Positions 42,147-54,300 of a stretch of 64,000 nt of DNA are shown here, one piece after another. The translations under genes were made by a program, and so were the position numbers. The notes beneath the pieces were generated by a model. It had not been told where the DNA came from, made no database searches, and was given only the letters and a program-made list of their open reading frames with translations. This stretch comes from Catonia carolina (taxonomy: Eukaryota > Arthropoda > Insecta > Hemiptera > Achilidae): positions 76,621,401 to 76,685,400 of the forward strand of contig JAQMRL010000004.1 of assembly GCA_035578175.1 (NCBI GenBank), written 5' to 3'. Position 1 is the first letter of the stretch. Each line of letters begins with the position of its first letter.

Positions 42147-42346
42147 TATAATTATAACTAACTATGTATTATTTATCTATAATAATTATGTACAAAAAAT
42201 TTGAACTGAAAAAATGTTTGACTGTGATAATTAAAATATGTATAAATAATTGTTTACAGTAAATAATGTCAACGCATTCTTTGTAAGTAAAAATTACAGT
42301 AAATCCTTGGTATATTAATCAAGTGCATATATGAATATCTGCCCAT

Positions 42347-42742
42347 AACAGACAGGTGGAGTGTCAAATTATTTACACTTAATCTGTTCGTTGCAGGGCT
42401 AAAATAAATAGTTCTGTTTCTTATCACATGGTCAGTCAATTAAATGACTGAATCATTTAAAAACAGAAGAGGTAGAGGTGTAAAAGACACTAATCAGAGT
42501 TATCTTCTCTGAAAGTAATGAATTTCATTGTACAGCCAGACCCTGTGGTGAATGAAGTGAAGGTGTCATTTACAGAGTGGGAAATATGTGCTTTTCAGAG
42601 GGCCCGGCATGCTGATAAGCGTACTTTTCCACTCAGTGAGGAAGGCAATGGTAAACCACCTCACTCCTTGTTTTACTTAGTAAAACCTCTAGAGGTTCAA
42701 ACCAGCCTTTCGGCTGTTGACCTAAACAACAACAACAACATA
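42347..42742 (+). mobile_element. (AAC)n-tailed short retroposon, family S3
   Basis: A clean copy with the tail GACCTAAACAACAACAACAAC. The shared short frame is open from 42518 (MNFIVQPDPVVNEVKVSFTE). It lies 200 bp downstream of the XPO6 stop, possibly within the 3' UTR. Confidence 0.68.
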
Positions 42743-42951
42743 GGAGATTATCATAAACTAGCATACCCCGCGCGGTTTCACATGCGGAACGTGTATAGTG
42801 TCATAATGTGATTATAAATGTGCTAAATTTTTAAATATTTCGTATAAACCTTAAATATATAGTCTAAATTTTTGATCTAAAATGTTTTTTTTTAAATAAT
42901 AAAATTTCTAGTTAAAAAAATTTTAAATAGTCAAATATTAAATTTTGTGTT

Positions 42952-43350
42952 TAGGTCAACAGTCGAAAGGCTGGTTTGAACCTCTAGAGGTTTTACTAAG
43001 TAAAAACGACACTCCTCGTTTACCGTTGTGGTTTACAGTTGCCTTCCTCACTGAGTTGAAAGAGTACGCTTATCAGCATGCCAGGCCCTCCGAAAAGCAC
43101 TCATTTTCCACCCTGCAAATGACACCTTCACTTCATTCACCACAGGGTCTGGCTACATAGTGAAATTCATTACTCTCAGAGGAGATAACTCTGACTAGTG
43201 TCTTCTACACCTCTACCTCTTCTGTTCTTAAATAGTTCAGTCATATAAGTGGCTGACTATGTGATAAGAAACAGAACTATTTTTTTTAGCCCTGGACCAA
43301 ACAGATAGAGTGCAATTAAAATAACACTCCACCTGCCCGTTTTGGGCATT
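42952..43350 (-). mobile_element. (AAC)n-tailed short retroposon, family S3
   Basis: Opposite orientation to the copy at 42347-42742, so the two form an inverted pair 210 bp apart. Confidence 0.66.
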
Positions 43351-43594
43351 ATTAAATTTTATTTTATTAAATTTTCTACAAATTTATTTAAGAAAAAATA
43401 CTCCTTTATTTACAATTTATGGAAGTAATCTTAAGTTAAACACAAAAATGTGTTATTTCTTTGCACCAATTCTTGTGTTTTATGTAAGATATCTCTGAAA
43501 GTATTGCATTTACAGCTGTGGAACCAATTTTATTCAATTTTTCAGATTAAAAAACATAAGAAACCATTGTATTTGTAACTTTTTAACTACCTTT

Positions 43595-43770
43595 AACATT
43601 TTTATACGGCCTTACTTCACCAAGGGTACAGAGTTCTAGGTGAAATTTTTCGCTAGCTATAACTCGCTAACTAAGCGTTTTCAGGCATATGTTTATATGA
43701 ACTTTTTTTCTTATTTTTAGCTATAGAATGAGATCCCAAGAGATTGCAGTATAGTTTTGAATCACCCTGT
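43595..43770 (+). repeat. Interspersed repeat R3 (copy 2)
   Basis: It contains CTATAACTCGCTAACTAAGC, then CATATGTTTATATGAAC, and ends TGAATCACCCTGTATA. See 3484-3720 and 62010-62250. Confidence 0.52.
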
Positions 43771-44378
43771 ATATTTAAAAATAAAAAAAACTGAAAAATA
43801 ATAAAACAGAAGTGGTTAATAAAAGGTTAATAAGAAATTAACCTTCTGTAAAAGAGTGTACTGTACTTTTTATTTAATCAATCAATTATATTTTTTGATT
43901 TTTTTTTTCAATAAATAAAAGTTAATTAAAACATTAACAATTAAAAAATGAAAGTTAAAACAATTCTGATACCAAGGATTTACTGTAAAGGTTTGGAAGT
44001 TTTTTGTTTAATTGTCCACTGCCATAAAATATACTGTATACTGAAGTAAATATACTATAGGCTGTAATATTTTAATTTTTATTTAGTACATTTTTTGCTT
44101 TTAAAGAAACATATATACGTATTAAGTAAAAAAATGGTATTAATCTTTAATATAGTGATAATTTTTATTTACTGTACTTTGTTTATTTAAATTTTAGACT
44201 ACATACTTAGAATATAATCTTGTTTAATTTTTTGTTTTTTTTTCTTTTTTTAATAAAATATATCTAGCTGCTGTATTTGTAATAATTATATCTTCTTATT
44301 CTGGCATCTCTTCCAAGGCTTACCTACATTCCTATGTCCTTTAGGTCTTCTTATAGTGCGCGTCCATTCCAGATATAC
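43771..44378. other. Intergenic AT-rich region
   Basis: Mostly AT-rich with no gene. The segment at about 44290-44370 may be a short LINE 3' scrap resembling 19860-19930, but the match is weak. Confidence 0.4.
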
Positions 44379-44380
44379 GA

Positions 44381-45305
44381 CGAGGTGTGGCTATTAAATA
44401 ACGAGACTGACGTAAAAAAAAATTATTTTTATTCATAATCACTTATTGTAACCTTCAATGTACACTCCTCTATCTCTACAATGCTCCATGCGAATTTCCC
44501 ATTGATGGAAACAGTGCTGGAAGTCATCTTCTGTCAGCTCCTTCAGGACATGTGCCGCTTTCTCTTTTACAGCTTCCACAGACTCAAATCTTGTCCCTTT
44601 TAATGCAGATTTCACCTAAGGGAACAGGTAGAAGATAATAACATGTGATAAAACATAGTTTTTTTACTTATGATCCGGAAACGAAGTGCCAATCCATGCA
44701 TTTGAAGAGCCGAACTTCACCGAGAGCTAAAAAAGCTCGAATGAGTCAAAATTTAAAGCAATGATGATGATTTTTTTTTTTATATTCGTGGGATTGTGTA
44801 CCTTCAGTGGGTTCCTGAAGGTCAAACAATTAATCAATATTACTACCTTGAGGTACTTTCTAAAGCTAAACTATGTCAAAGAGTAAGGAAAAAAACGCCT
44901 CGAAATATGGAAGGACAAATCATGTGTTCTCCACCAAGACAATGTGCCAGCTCATTCCACGTTATCTGTCAAGCGGTTCCTAGCCAACATACAGCATCTC
45001 AGTGTTATAACATCCACCTTATTCACCAGATCTTGCACCTGTGACTTCTACCTTTTCCCTTAGGTGAAATTTGCATTAAAAGGGACAAGATTTAAGTCTT
45101 TGGAAGCTGTAAAAGAGAAAGCGGCACATGTCCTGAAGGAGTTGACAGAAGATGACTTTCAGCACTGTTTCCAACAATGTAAAATTCGCATGGATCATTG
45201 TAGGGATAGAGAAGGAGTGTATATTGAAGGTGACAAAACGTGATTATGTATAAAATAAAAATAAAATTTTGTACGTCAGTCTTGTTATTTAATAGCCACA
45301 CCTCA
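44381..45305 (+). mobile_element. Fold-back mariner (family F3), 925 bp
   Basis: The ends CGAGGTGTGGCTATTAAATA are mirrored at the right. The left arm (44381 to about 44628) is the inverted complement of the right arm (about 45060-45305), and both contain coding for the transposase C-terminus (EKAAHVLKELTEDDFQHCF). The centre holds sense catalytic coding. Same architecture as the F1 and F2 fold-backs but an unrelated sequence family. Confidence 0.86.
44780..45242 (+). pseudogene. mariner transposase fragment (in fold-back F3)
   Basis: The pieces are WVPEGQTINQYYYLEVLSK, a frameshifted 'HQDNVPAHS'-type second-Asp region, LFTRSCTCDFYLFP-like remains of the third Asp, then the C-terminus in frame from about 45064 to the TGA at 45241-45243. 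Multiple frameshifts; dead. Confidence 0.7.
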
Positions 45306-45667
45306 TATACTCGGTAAATAACGGTGAACTGCTAGCTAGGTTTGTTTTCAGGCTAGTTAAAACCACCCACTGTAGTCATTAATAATTTTTTTAATTGAAG
45401 CAATTGAGAAAAATAAAGGTTTAAAATACTTCCAGGCCTTCAGGTCATCCCTGTCAGCTGGTAAAACGTTGGTATTAAATGTTAAGTAACACCAGCTGGG
45501 TAAGCAATGTGAGATGATAAAATTATACAAACAAACCCCAGAGTCCCTTTTTAAACTCATGTCTACTTCAAGCAAAAAATCCACCAAAAGCAGCCATCAA
45601 GTTTGGCGGTTTCTGTACCATTCCCAATAAGAGAAAAACCTAAAAAAAATTACTCAGATTATTAGTA
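45306..45667. other. Intergenic region, no recognised feature
   Basis: It includes a 'taagtaacaccagctgggt' segment that resembles one at about 49325, so an unidentified repeat is shared. No gene seen. Confidence 0.35.
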
Positions 45668-45958
45668 ACCCGCCGGGTTGGTCTAGTGATAAAGATTTCA
45701 CCGCAATCGATCAACTGTTTGACAGCTGATATTCAAAGACCTTCATGGTTCAAATCCTAGTTAAGGTTTTTTAGGTTATCCTAGTAAAATTACTTCTACA
45801 TGGATTTGGATACTATTCAGTGATTACCGGTGTACTTTGATGGTTGGGTACAACCATCAAACCGTACTCTCTCAGGAATGGTTGGCTTGGGTCTGTTCAA
45901 GATTACACCTCAATTATAGTTAATTGAGTCACGAGTTTGCTCTTATTTACGAGGGGTT
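45668..45958 (+). mobile_element. tRNA-derived SINE (family S2), diverged
   Basis: GGGTTGGTCTAGTGATAAAG (box A-like) and GGTTCAAATCC (box B), then the S2 body with GGAATGGTTGGCTTGGG. Confidence 0.72.
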
Positions 45959-46104
45959 AAGGGGGAAAATTATCAGTGCACATACGTGACTGCTTTAATT
46001 TCAGTGCAACAAACACAACAACTTATACTATACCCGGAGCATATACAATATATCGCAGAACCTTTTGTAGGTTAACTGTATGAATATAACTGTTTCTTAC
46101 TATA

Positions 46105-46440
46105 AAAAAAAGGTTAGTTTCTCGAAAACATGGGCAGACTATTCACAGTGCTGAACGAAATCTAATATGCAGTGTAATAATGCTGTGAAGTTGAAGCTAA
46201 ACAAAAGTGCCTTTCCCTGCCTCTTAACAAAAGCCATGGGCGAGTGGCTAACTATTGTGATGTTTCTCTTTCCACAATTCGAAAAATAATGAATGAAATT
46301 AAAGATGTGAAAAAGCTATTCTTTAACAGTTTTGTTTTGACACATAGTAAAAAAAGGAGACAGTTTGGTAGATTCTAGTGAGACTGATAGTGCAGATGCC
46401 GGTGACAGCGATAGTAAGAAGGCAATTCATTCATACAAAA
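46105..46440 (+). pseudogene. Possible IS630/Tc1-like transposase N-terminal relic
   Basis: In pieces the plus strand encodes LSLPLNKSHGRVANYCDVSL then STIRKIMNE, a helix-turn-helix layout seen at the N-terminus of some insect Tc1-like proteins, followed by an acidic Ser/Asp stretch. Frameshifts separate the pieces; weak evidence. Confidence 0.35.
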
Positions 46441-46649
46441 TTTTGTTCCAATGGAATAAGGTAGCTGGTAATTATAATGAATCAAACATTTCTAGTCATG
46501 TAATTATGCAATATCTCAAGTCACATTTATTTCTTATATAAGGTTTATGAAGAAAAAAATTTTCTTGGAATAAACCACAGGTTACAAAATGTATGTAGAA
46601 ACTACACGGTAGTGAAATGTACGAGTAGTGTCTCATTGTTGAAGGTTGG

Positions 46650-46735
46650 CAGCACTGTCAATTATTCACTTCCCTTCCTCACAGCCTATCCATACGCAAA
46701 AGGCAATCTCGTGACTTCAGTATCTATATTCATAC
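46650..46735 (-). repeat. Short interspersed repeat R4 (copy 2)
   Basis: Reverse-complement counterpart of 18043-18118. Confidence 0.5.
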
Positions 46736-46737
46736 AT

Positions 46738-46812
46738 CTCATTGGGTAATGGGGTTGCTTATCGTTCTTAAATTTAACAGATTGCTACGTACACACATAA
46801 GGGATTAAAAAA
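46738..46812 (+). mobile_element. SINE S2, 3' fragment
   Basis: Only the last 75 bp of the family: CATCTCATTGGGTAATGGGG to the 'acacataagggattaaaaaa' tail. Confidence 0.65.
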
Positions 46813-46847
46813 GCTTTTTTAGTACTAAACAATCACCACTTTCTACT

Positions 46848-47588
46848 TTTTTACTTTCTCTTGCCTGTATATGAAAGTATAGGAAGGAAATTATTGTTAT
46901 CATATAGAGTTTTCACCGGATATACAAGTTTTCAGACCCCCTGAACCCAAAAAACATTTTTTTAGCGATTGTTCTGTGTGTGCGAACAAAATATCTCAAG
47001 AACGGAACATCGTACGAAGTTGAAACTTAAGATAGGTACCTCTAGAGGACCTGACATGAAAATTTTTATCAAAATCTGTCAACCAAAATTAGTAGTTTAT
47101 TTGTATAATTTTTCACATTTTTGCTATTTTCTCAAAGCTGGCCCTATGATTTTATTTTAAATAGCCTCATTTACTAAATTTTTATGCTCTACGAGCTCAA
47201 TCTTATGCTCTAGGGTAAGCACCATGTCTGCTGAAATTCTTGGGGAGGCTGTTCTCTTGTAGAAAAAAATGGTTTTTTTAAGATTTCGGCCTTAGTATGT
47301 ATTTTATGACAAAAGTGTAGATAATCAAACTTATAGGAAGTAAAAAGATCTACAACTTTTGAATTTTCTCTACAGAGTCTAAATTAGCGTCAAAAAGTGA
47401 TTTCCCGTATTATCAAGCCAAACTAAGGTTGGTTTTCATTTTGCATCATTCACTCATGATTAAAATTAGGTTATGATTTTTGAGGTTAGTTTTTTTGTTC
47501 ATTTCTAATGTATTACTAAGGTTAGGTTATACTGGTCATTAATTGCATTGGCAAGAGAAAGTCGTGTGAGTGTTTCACACCAGATTTT
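46848..47588 (+). mobile_element. HINE-like element with internal deletions
   Basis: It starts ACTTTCTCTTGCC and ends GGCAAGAGAAAGT plus hairpin CGTGTGAGTGTTTCACAC. About 200 bp of the middle is missing. Confidence 0.75.
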
Positions 47589-47589
47589 T

Positions 47590-48153
47590 TTTTTTTTTGT
47601 ATGGGTTATATTGCTCTGCCGTACATTATTATATTCTATATTATTATTATTTTACAATTTAGGGATTTTAAACCTGACAGAATAGTTTTAAAAATTTTAA
47701 CATTTATTTATTACATAAAGAATTTCCATTTCACGTAGAGTATTTAAGTACAAATCGAAATCTGTAGTTTTATAGCGGGAATAGAGTTGTTCAATTTTTA
47801 TAGTTTTCAGCCCGTTACACAGGTAGCGCTGTAAGTCGACTTAACAATGTTATGATTATGCATGTCAATTTAATATAGTTAGTGAAAAGTTTCGTAATGA
47901 TTAGTGTTTATAACCTTACGTAATAAATAATTTACTGTTTATTACTAACTCGGTGAAATAACACGTTGTAGTTTACGTTATAAAATATTGACTGATAGTG
48001 TTTATTAACAATGTAATACTTGGTTTTTAGTAGTACTATTTTCTAACCTCAATATATTATTTGGTCTAGCAGTTACGGGCAGATCTAAATAGTATTTTAA
48101 TTAATAAAAAATATCTGTGTTTATTGTTAGCATAATAAAACTTTGTAGTAATC
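47590..48153 (+). promoter_or_regulatory. Upstream region and likely 5' UTR of PHETA
   Basis: This 560-bp stretch between a HINE and the PHETA start codon has no shared repeat, unlike its surroundings. It should contain the promoter and 5' UTR, but I see no clear TATA box or initiator that fixes the start site. An upstream non-coding exon further left cannot be excluded. Confidence 0.35.
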
Positions 48154-48358
48154 ATGAAAATAAACGAAAAAAATTTAGCAGCGTTCGCAACTTCCGCTAC
48201 TCCAGTTGACAGAGAAGGCTGGCTTGTTAAACGGGGCGATGTCAACAAAGCATATCAAAAGAGATGGTTCGTTTTAAAAGGAAACCTTTTATTCTACTTT
48301 GAAAAACGAGGGGATAAAGAACCTGTAGGTGTAATTGTTTTAGAAGGATGTACTATTG
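48154..48358 (+). CDS. PHETA: PHETA exon 1 (coding)
   Basis: ATG 48154 sits in a good context (AATCATGA) and begins the conserved N-terminus. The donor is ATTG|GTAAGT; the exon ends in phase 1. It encodes the first half of the PH domain. Confidence 0.92.
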
Positions 48359-51300
48359 GTAAGTAGTATGTTATTAAACATTTTAAATTAGTTTATTAAT
48401 GTCGATTACGTTTTCCTTTGACGAATTACGGGACATTTTCGAAAATAATCCGGTTATACTTTAAGGCCATGGTTTAATTTTATCTCATATCAGGTATGCC
48501 ATATTAGTATCAGGTAATTCATCACAGGGTAACATGGAAAGAGTTTTTAAAATACAGAAAAAAGCTATTAGGTGTATGATGGGAGTCTAATCACCTTACC
48601 TCATGCAGATCACTATTTAAAGAGCTCCAATTGCTCACAGTTCCTTCTTTGTACATTTTTGAAGTGATAATGTACGTAAAGAAAAATAACTTTTTACAGA
48701 ATTTAGTTGTTCACAACACTAAATTGTTTGAACAAAAACCAACTTATACAGGTAGAAAATACGGCAATAAATTGCCTCGAGGTTTTAAAGGTTGTGACAA
48801 TTTAAGTCATTTTATAAAAAAGCTAAAACAATATTTGATTGATGAAACATTTTACAGTGTGCTCGAATTCCTTTCTAAATAGTTTTGGTTGAAAAGTATT
48901 TAACTTCTAATTAAACAAATATTGTGTACTATTTGATACAAAGGGGTTCATGACAAGCTTACTGAGTTAAGCAGTAGCAGGAAAAAATCATTGGTAAGTG
49001 ATGAATTTATCATTGTGTTTGATTTTTTTATTTTTCATTTTGTGTGATATTTGATTCAATGGGATTCATGACAAGCCTACTGAAGTAAGCAGTAGCAAAA
49101 ACAATTTTCTGGTGGTAAGTGATGAATTTATGATTGGTGATAAACTTTCAGTTTATCGGTTTTATCTTGATATGTCCTCTACTCCCTTTGGAGTCTCCTG
49201 GATGCAAAATAAAAAGTTGAACAAATGTGGCTCTTTACATCCAGGAATGTAGTTCCTTAAAATATTAGAATTAAACTCTATGTCTGCCTAATCAATCAGC
49301 TGGTGGAAAGTCGCAATGAATTAAGTTAAGTAACACCAGTTAGGTGAGTGACAATACGGCTGAAACAATGAATTTTTTTGAGAAATAAAAAATCGAATTG
49401 ATGGGCCATCCGCCGTACAGCCCTGATTTGGCACCCAACGACTTCTTTTTCCCGCTCATCAAAAATAAATTAAAAAAAAGGTCAACGCTTTTCGATGCCT
49501 GAAGAAGCAGTTGATGCATTCAAAAACCACATTTTGGAGTTACCTCAATCGAAGTGGAACAAGTGCTTCGAAAATTGGTTCAAGCACATGAAAAAATGTA
49601 TTGATCATCGTGGAGAATATTTTGAAAATCAGTAAAGCAATTTACATTGATTAATTTGTTTTTACTTTCTCTTGCCTATATGAATATATAGGAAGGAAAG
49701 TATTGTTTTCATGTCGATTTTTCGAAACCGAGTTTTCACCGGATCTATACGTTTTCAAACCCCCTGAACCCAAAAAACATGTTTTTAGCGATTGGTCTGT
49801 GTGTGTGTGTGTGTATATACAAAATATCTCAAGAATGGAACATCGTACGAACTTGAAACTTGAAACTTAAGTTACATACCCTTACCGGACCCGACACGAA
49901 CATTTTCATCATAATCGGTCAACCAGAAGTAGAAGTTTATTCGTATAATTTTTCACTTTTTTGCGATTTTCTCAAAAACTGTTCCTACGATTTTTTTTAA
50001 AATCGCCTGGTTTACTTAATTTTTTATTCTCTACAAGATAGGGTAGGCGCCATGTTTGCTGAAATTCTCGGTAAGGCTTTTTTCACGTAAAAACATTGTT
50101 TTTTCAAGATCGCGGCTTTATTATGCATTTTACCGCAAAAATGTATATAATAAAAGTTGTAGAGAATTTAAAACCCTACAACTTTTATTTCAAACAATTT
50201 TTTGTATAATGCTTAGTTTAGCGGTAATTAGCGATTTTCTGGTTTTTTCACGAAAACGTGTGAAAAATTGATTTTTTAAAGATTTCGGCCTTAGTATGCA
50301 TTTTACGACAAAAGTGTATATAATCAAATTTATAGAAAATTAAAAGCTCTACAACTTTTATTTCTAGCATTTTTCTCTACAGAGCCTAGTTTAGTGTGAA
50401 AGAGTGATTTTCTGTATTTTTAAGCCAAACCGAGGTCTATTTTCATTTTGCGTCTTTCATTCATGATTAAAATAAGGTTATATTTTTGAGGTTAGTTTTT
50501 TGTTTATTTCTAATGTTTTATTACTAATGTTAGGTTTATTGTTAATTACTTGCATTGGCAAGAGAAAGTTGTGTGAGTGTTTCACACCAGATTTTTTGTT
50601 TTCTATTCCTGAAATATAAAAGGCAACCCTCGTAGCATGTAATAGCACGACACATGCTGTAAAGAAGTAAACTAAATTATTCACGCAGGTAGATTTTCTT
50701 TACTATGGTTTATTGGTATGGAAAACTACTGCTTTCGTATATTTTGTACACACCTCAGATGTGGTAAGTGTAAACACTTACCACATCTAACAGTAAACTG
50801 TTACCATATTCTGGTGGTTTAGAAATATACGAGGGCTATTCAGAAAGTAGGGAACGTTTTGTAAATAAACAAAAACTATGTAAAAGAAAAATTTTTTATT
50901 ATATACATCTGAAAGAGTGACTAAAATACTACTTTTCTACATAGTCAGCAAGCAAATTGAGGCACTTGTCATAGCGGTGGACAAGCTTCAAAATTCCTTC
51001 GTCATAGAAATCCGCCGCCTGTGACCGCAGCCACTCAGTGACGCGCGCCCGGAGTTCCTCATCGTCGTCGAAGCGCTGTGTTGCTAGCCAGTACTTCATT
51101 CTTGGAAACAAGTGAAAATCACTCGGTGCAAGATCAGGACTATAGGGTGGATGAGGGAAAACCTCCCATTTGAATGAATCAAGGAGTTCTTTTGTGCGGT
51201 TTGCCGTGCAAACCGCACAAAAATCAGCAAGGAAGATTATGGCTACTGTGTTTTGGGACAGGCAAGGTGTGCTGCTCATTGACTTTCTCGAGCGTGGTGC

Positions 51301-54300
51301 AACAATAAACTCTGATCGGTACTGCCAAACATTGCGCAACCTTAGGAGAGCAGTTCAAAACAAGCGCCGAGGAAAGTTGTCGTCAAAAATTTTGTTTCTT
51401 CATGACAATGCCCGACCTCACACGGCAAACCGCACAAAAGAACTCCTTGATTCATTCAAATGGGAGGTTTTCCCTCATCCACCCGAGTGATTTTTCACTT
51501 GTTTCCAAGAATGAAGAACTGGCTAGCAACACAGCGCTTCGACGACGACGAGGAACTCCGGGTGCGCGTCACTGAGTGGCTGCGGTTGCAGGCGGCGGAT
51601 TTCTATGACGAAGGAATTTTGAAGCTTGTCCACCGCTATGACAAGTGCCTCAATTTGCTTGGTGACTATGTAGAAAAGTAGTATTTTAGTCACTCTTTCA
51701 GATGTATATAATAAAAAATTTTTCTTTGTTTTTGTTTATTTACAAAACGTTCCCTACTTTCTGAATAGCCCTCGTATATTCCAATTTTAAATATACCTGC
51801 ATAGGATGTTTGATAAAATAACAGGTTTAGATAACTGTTATCCCTGATCAGTTATTTACCTGGCTTGTTGTGACTAGAGAAGAGACAAAAGAACTATCAC
51901 TGTGAACGAATCACTGTTACTTATAATTCACGGTGACCACAGTTATTCAGATAGGCGAGTAATCGTTCCCCAGTCACTGTTACATAGATCACTTATTCTT
52001 CTGTCCCTGGAAGACAGGACGACACGGCGAACGTTCACCATACTTTTACATCTAGTACAGACCTCTCGTTCCCCAGTTTATGTTACAAAGATCGCTTACT
52101 TATTCTCTGTTCACTGTTTAAGGCAGGAAGACACGGCGACCGTAATTCTACAGATAGAAGAGTAACAGACCTCTTGTTCCTTCAATCACTTTTACAAAAA
52201 TCAGTTACTTACTCATTCACTGTTCACTGTCACTTTTAAGACGAACGAATTCTTTACCTTAGAAATAGTGAACAAATTCACTCACTCATTCATTCACTGT
52301 TCACAGTTAATAGACAATACAGCAGAATATGCTTATTCTTCTTCAAGGCCCCTATGGTAGGTACGTAAGATATGATGGTCTGTTCACTGAGCTTAGTGCT
52401 CTCCTTGTCGCCTCTCTTTTGATAACCAGCACGTCCATTCTTTTTTACTTCAATTTTACGCACTCTCCCTCTCTCAGTCCCTTCCCCTTGTTATGTTTTT
52501 CATCTACTAGACTAAACAAAACGAGGGTAGTTCCTTTACATTGCGGTAACACAATTACATTACAGTATTATTTTTATTGCACGCCGCGTCTACGTAGCTA
52601 TTTTATTTATAATGTGCGTTGTTATATTTCAGTTGTAAATATTGTTTCTTATACTTTCTCTTTTTTATACAAAATGTTATTTTTATTACTAATTTAGGAT
52701 AGCTTTTTTTTTTTTTTTTTAATTGTATAGCCCTTTTAAGAGCGCACTAGTTATGTAATTAAATTCATTTTCCCTTAAGCTGTTTTGGGAGCTGTCGCCT
52801 CCTTGCGTGGTACTCCCTCATTCTCCTACTCACCACCTGTCTCTCCTCCTCTGTCCAGATTCTAGTCTTGGATTCAGCAGAATGGAAATTCCCGAAAGTC
52901 TTAATCTTGTGCCTAAAAATGTCTCTGTTCATAATGTCGTTGCCCGAGATGTCCAACGTTATGAGATCTTCCTCCACTTCCTTCAACCATCTGTCTCTGG
53001 TTTTAAGTCCTTCCTGGCTTCTGATCAACTTGTAGGTCTCATTTTCCATATCCCTAAACCTCATTAGATGTCCGTAATATTGCAGTCGTCTTTTCCGACA
53101 CTTTGTTGCCAAGGATTCCCCCAGAAAATTCATTATTACTTCGTTTGATCGTTTTTTATGTATGTTAGTGTCCGGGTCATAGACTGTTCCCAATATTGTC
53201 TGGGCAAATCTTCTGTGTACCTTGTCCAGCTTTGCAAGTTCTCCCTTTCTGTAACATGTCAGAGTCTCAGCTGCGTACAAAACCTGTGGGAGGAACACCG
53301 TGTTTAAGTGTCTTAACTTGGTGTTGCGGGAGATACACTTTTTGTTGTAAAATCCTTTCATCTGTACATACGCCATCTCTAATTTTCCAATTCTTCTTCG
53401 TAATGGATTAGGATAGCTTGTGTTAATCAGTTTTATGCTTAATTTTTATTTTAGTTATACATGTATGTAGCCCATTTTTTTAATTTATCAAAACTTCAGT
53501 TATCATGAAATAACAACTGAAAACATTATTATTATTTCATGATAACAACTGAAAAATATACTAAGAAAATACACAGTATAGCTAAATCACTAGTAACTAA
53601 AGGGTGATTCAAAAAGAGCGCCGGTTTTTAAACGGCTGGTAAATTTTTGTTTATTGGTTGGCAACATTGTTTGACCACATTTCTATTTTGGAGAACATTC
53701 CGATTGACGATTCAGTTGTAGTTTCTCTTGTTTGCAGTGTAGTACTCTCGCAGTCTGTGTCTAACCATGGAGAAGTTTACTATTGTGCAACGAGTGTTAA
53801 TCGTCAAAACATTTTACCAGAGTGGAGAGAGTTATGCGGCTACTGTCAGGCGACTTCGCGGTACTCTAGGACGTAATGAAGCACCGAATGAATCAACAGT
53901 TCGCAGGCTCATGAAAAAGTTTTTTGAGACGGGTTCAACAGTCGACCTTAAAAGTTCTGGACGTCGTCGTTCTGGCCGAACTGAGCAGAACGTTGCGTTG
54001 GTTTGTGACAGTGTGGCTGTTAACCCAGCAAATTAGGGAGTTTTTGTGGCGTCATTTGGATGGAATGGACATTGACGAGTTGTGGTTTCAGCAGGATGGT
54101 GCCACCTGTCACGCTGCACGAGAAACAATGTTGTTGCTCCGTGAACGGTTCCAGGATCGCATCATTTCTCGTAATTCCGACCATCAATGGCTACCAAGGT
54201 CGTATGACTTGACGCCTTGTGACTTTCCTCTTTGGGGTCATCTGAAGTCATTGGTGTATGCCAATAAACCCCGAAACATCAATGACTTGAAGGAGGAAAT

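Larger units (their letters stand above)
39550..41331 (+). mobile_element. Penelope-like element with inverted duplication of its 3' end
   Basis: The right part (40160-41331) reads from the RT catalytic motif through GIY-YIG to the 3' UTR. The left part (39550 to about 40080) is an inverted copy of the last 530 bp, including antisense GIY-YIG coding and the hammerhead. Outward-facing copies of the same terminal sequence (CGTATTCTGGTGGTTAGAAA) therefore bound the insertion. Inverted flanking repeats are a known feature of Penelope insertions. Confidence 0.85.

Noticed and set aside
45357..45587. 76-codon minus-strand ORF
   Set aside because: No domain recognised and a related sequence occurs at about 49325; probably part of an unidentified repeat, too weak to call.
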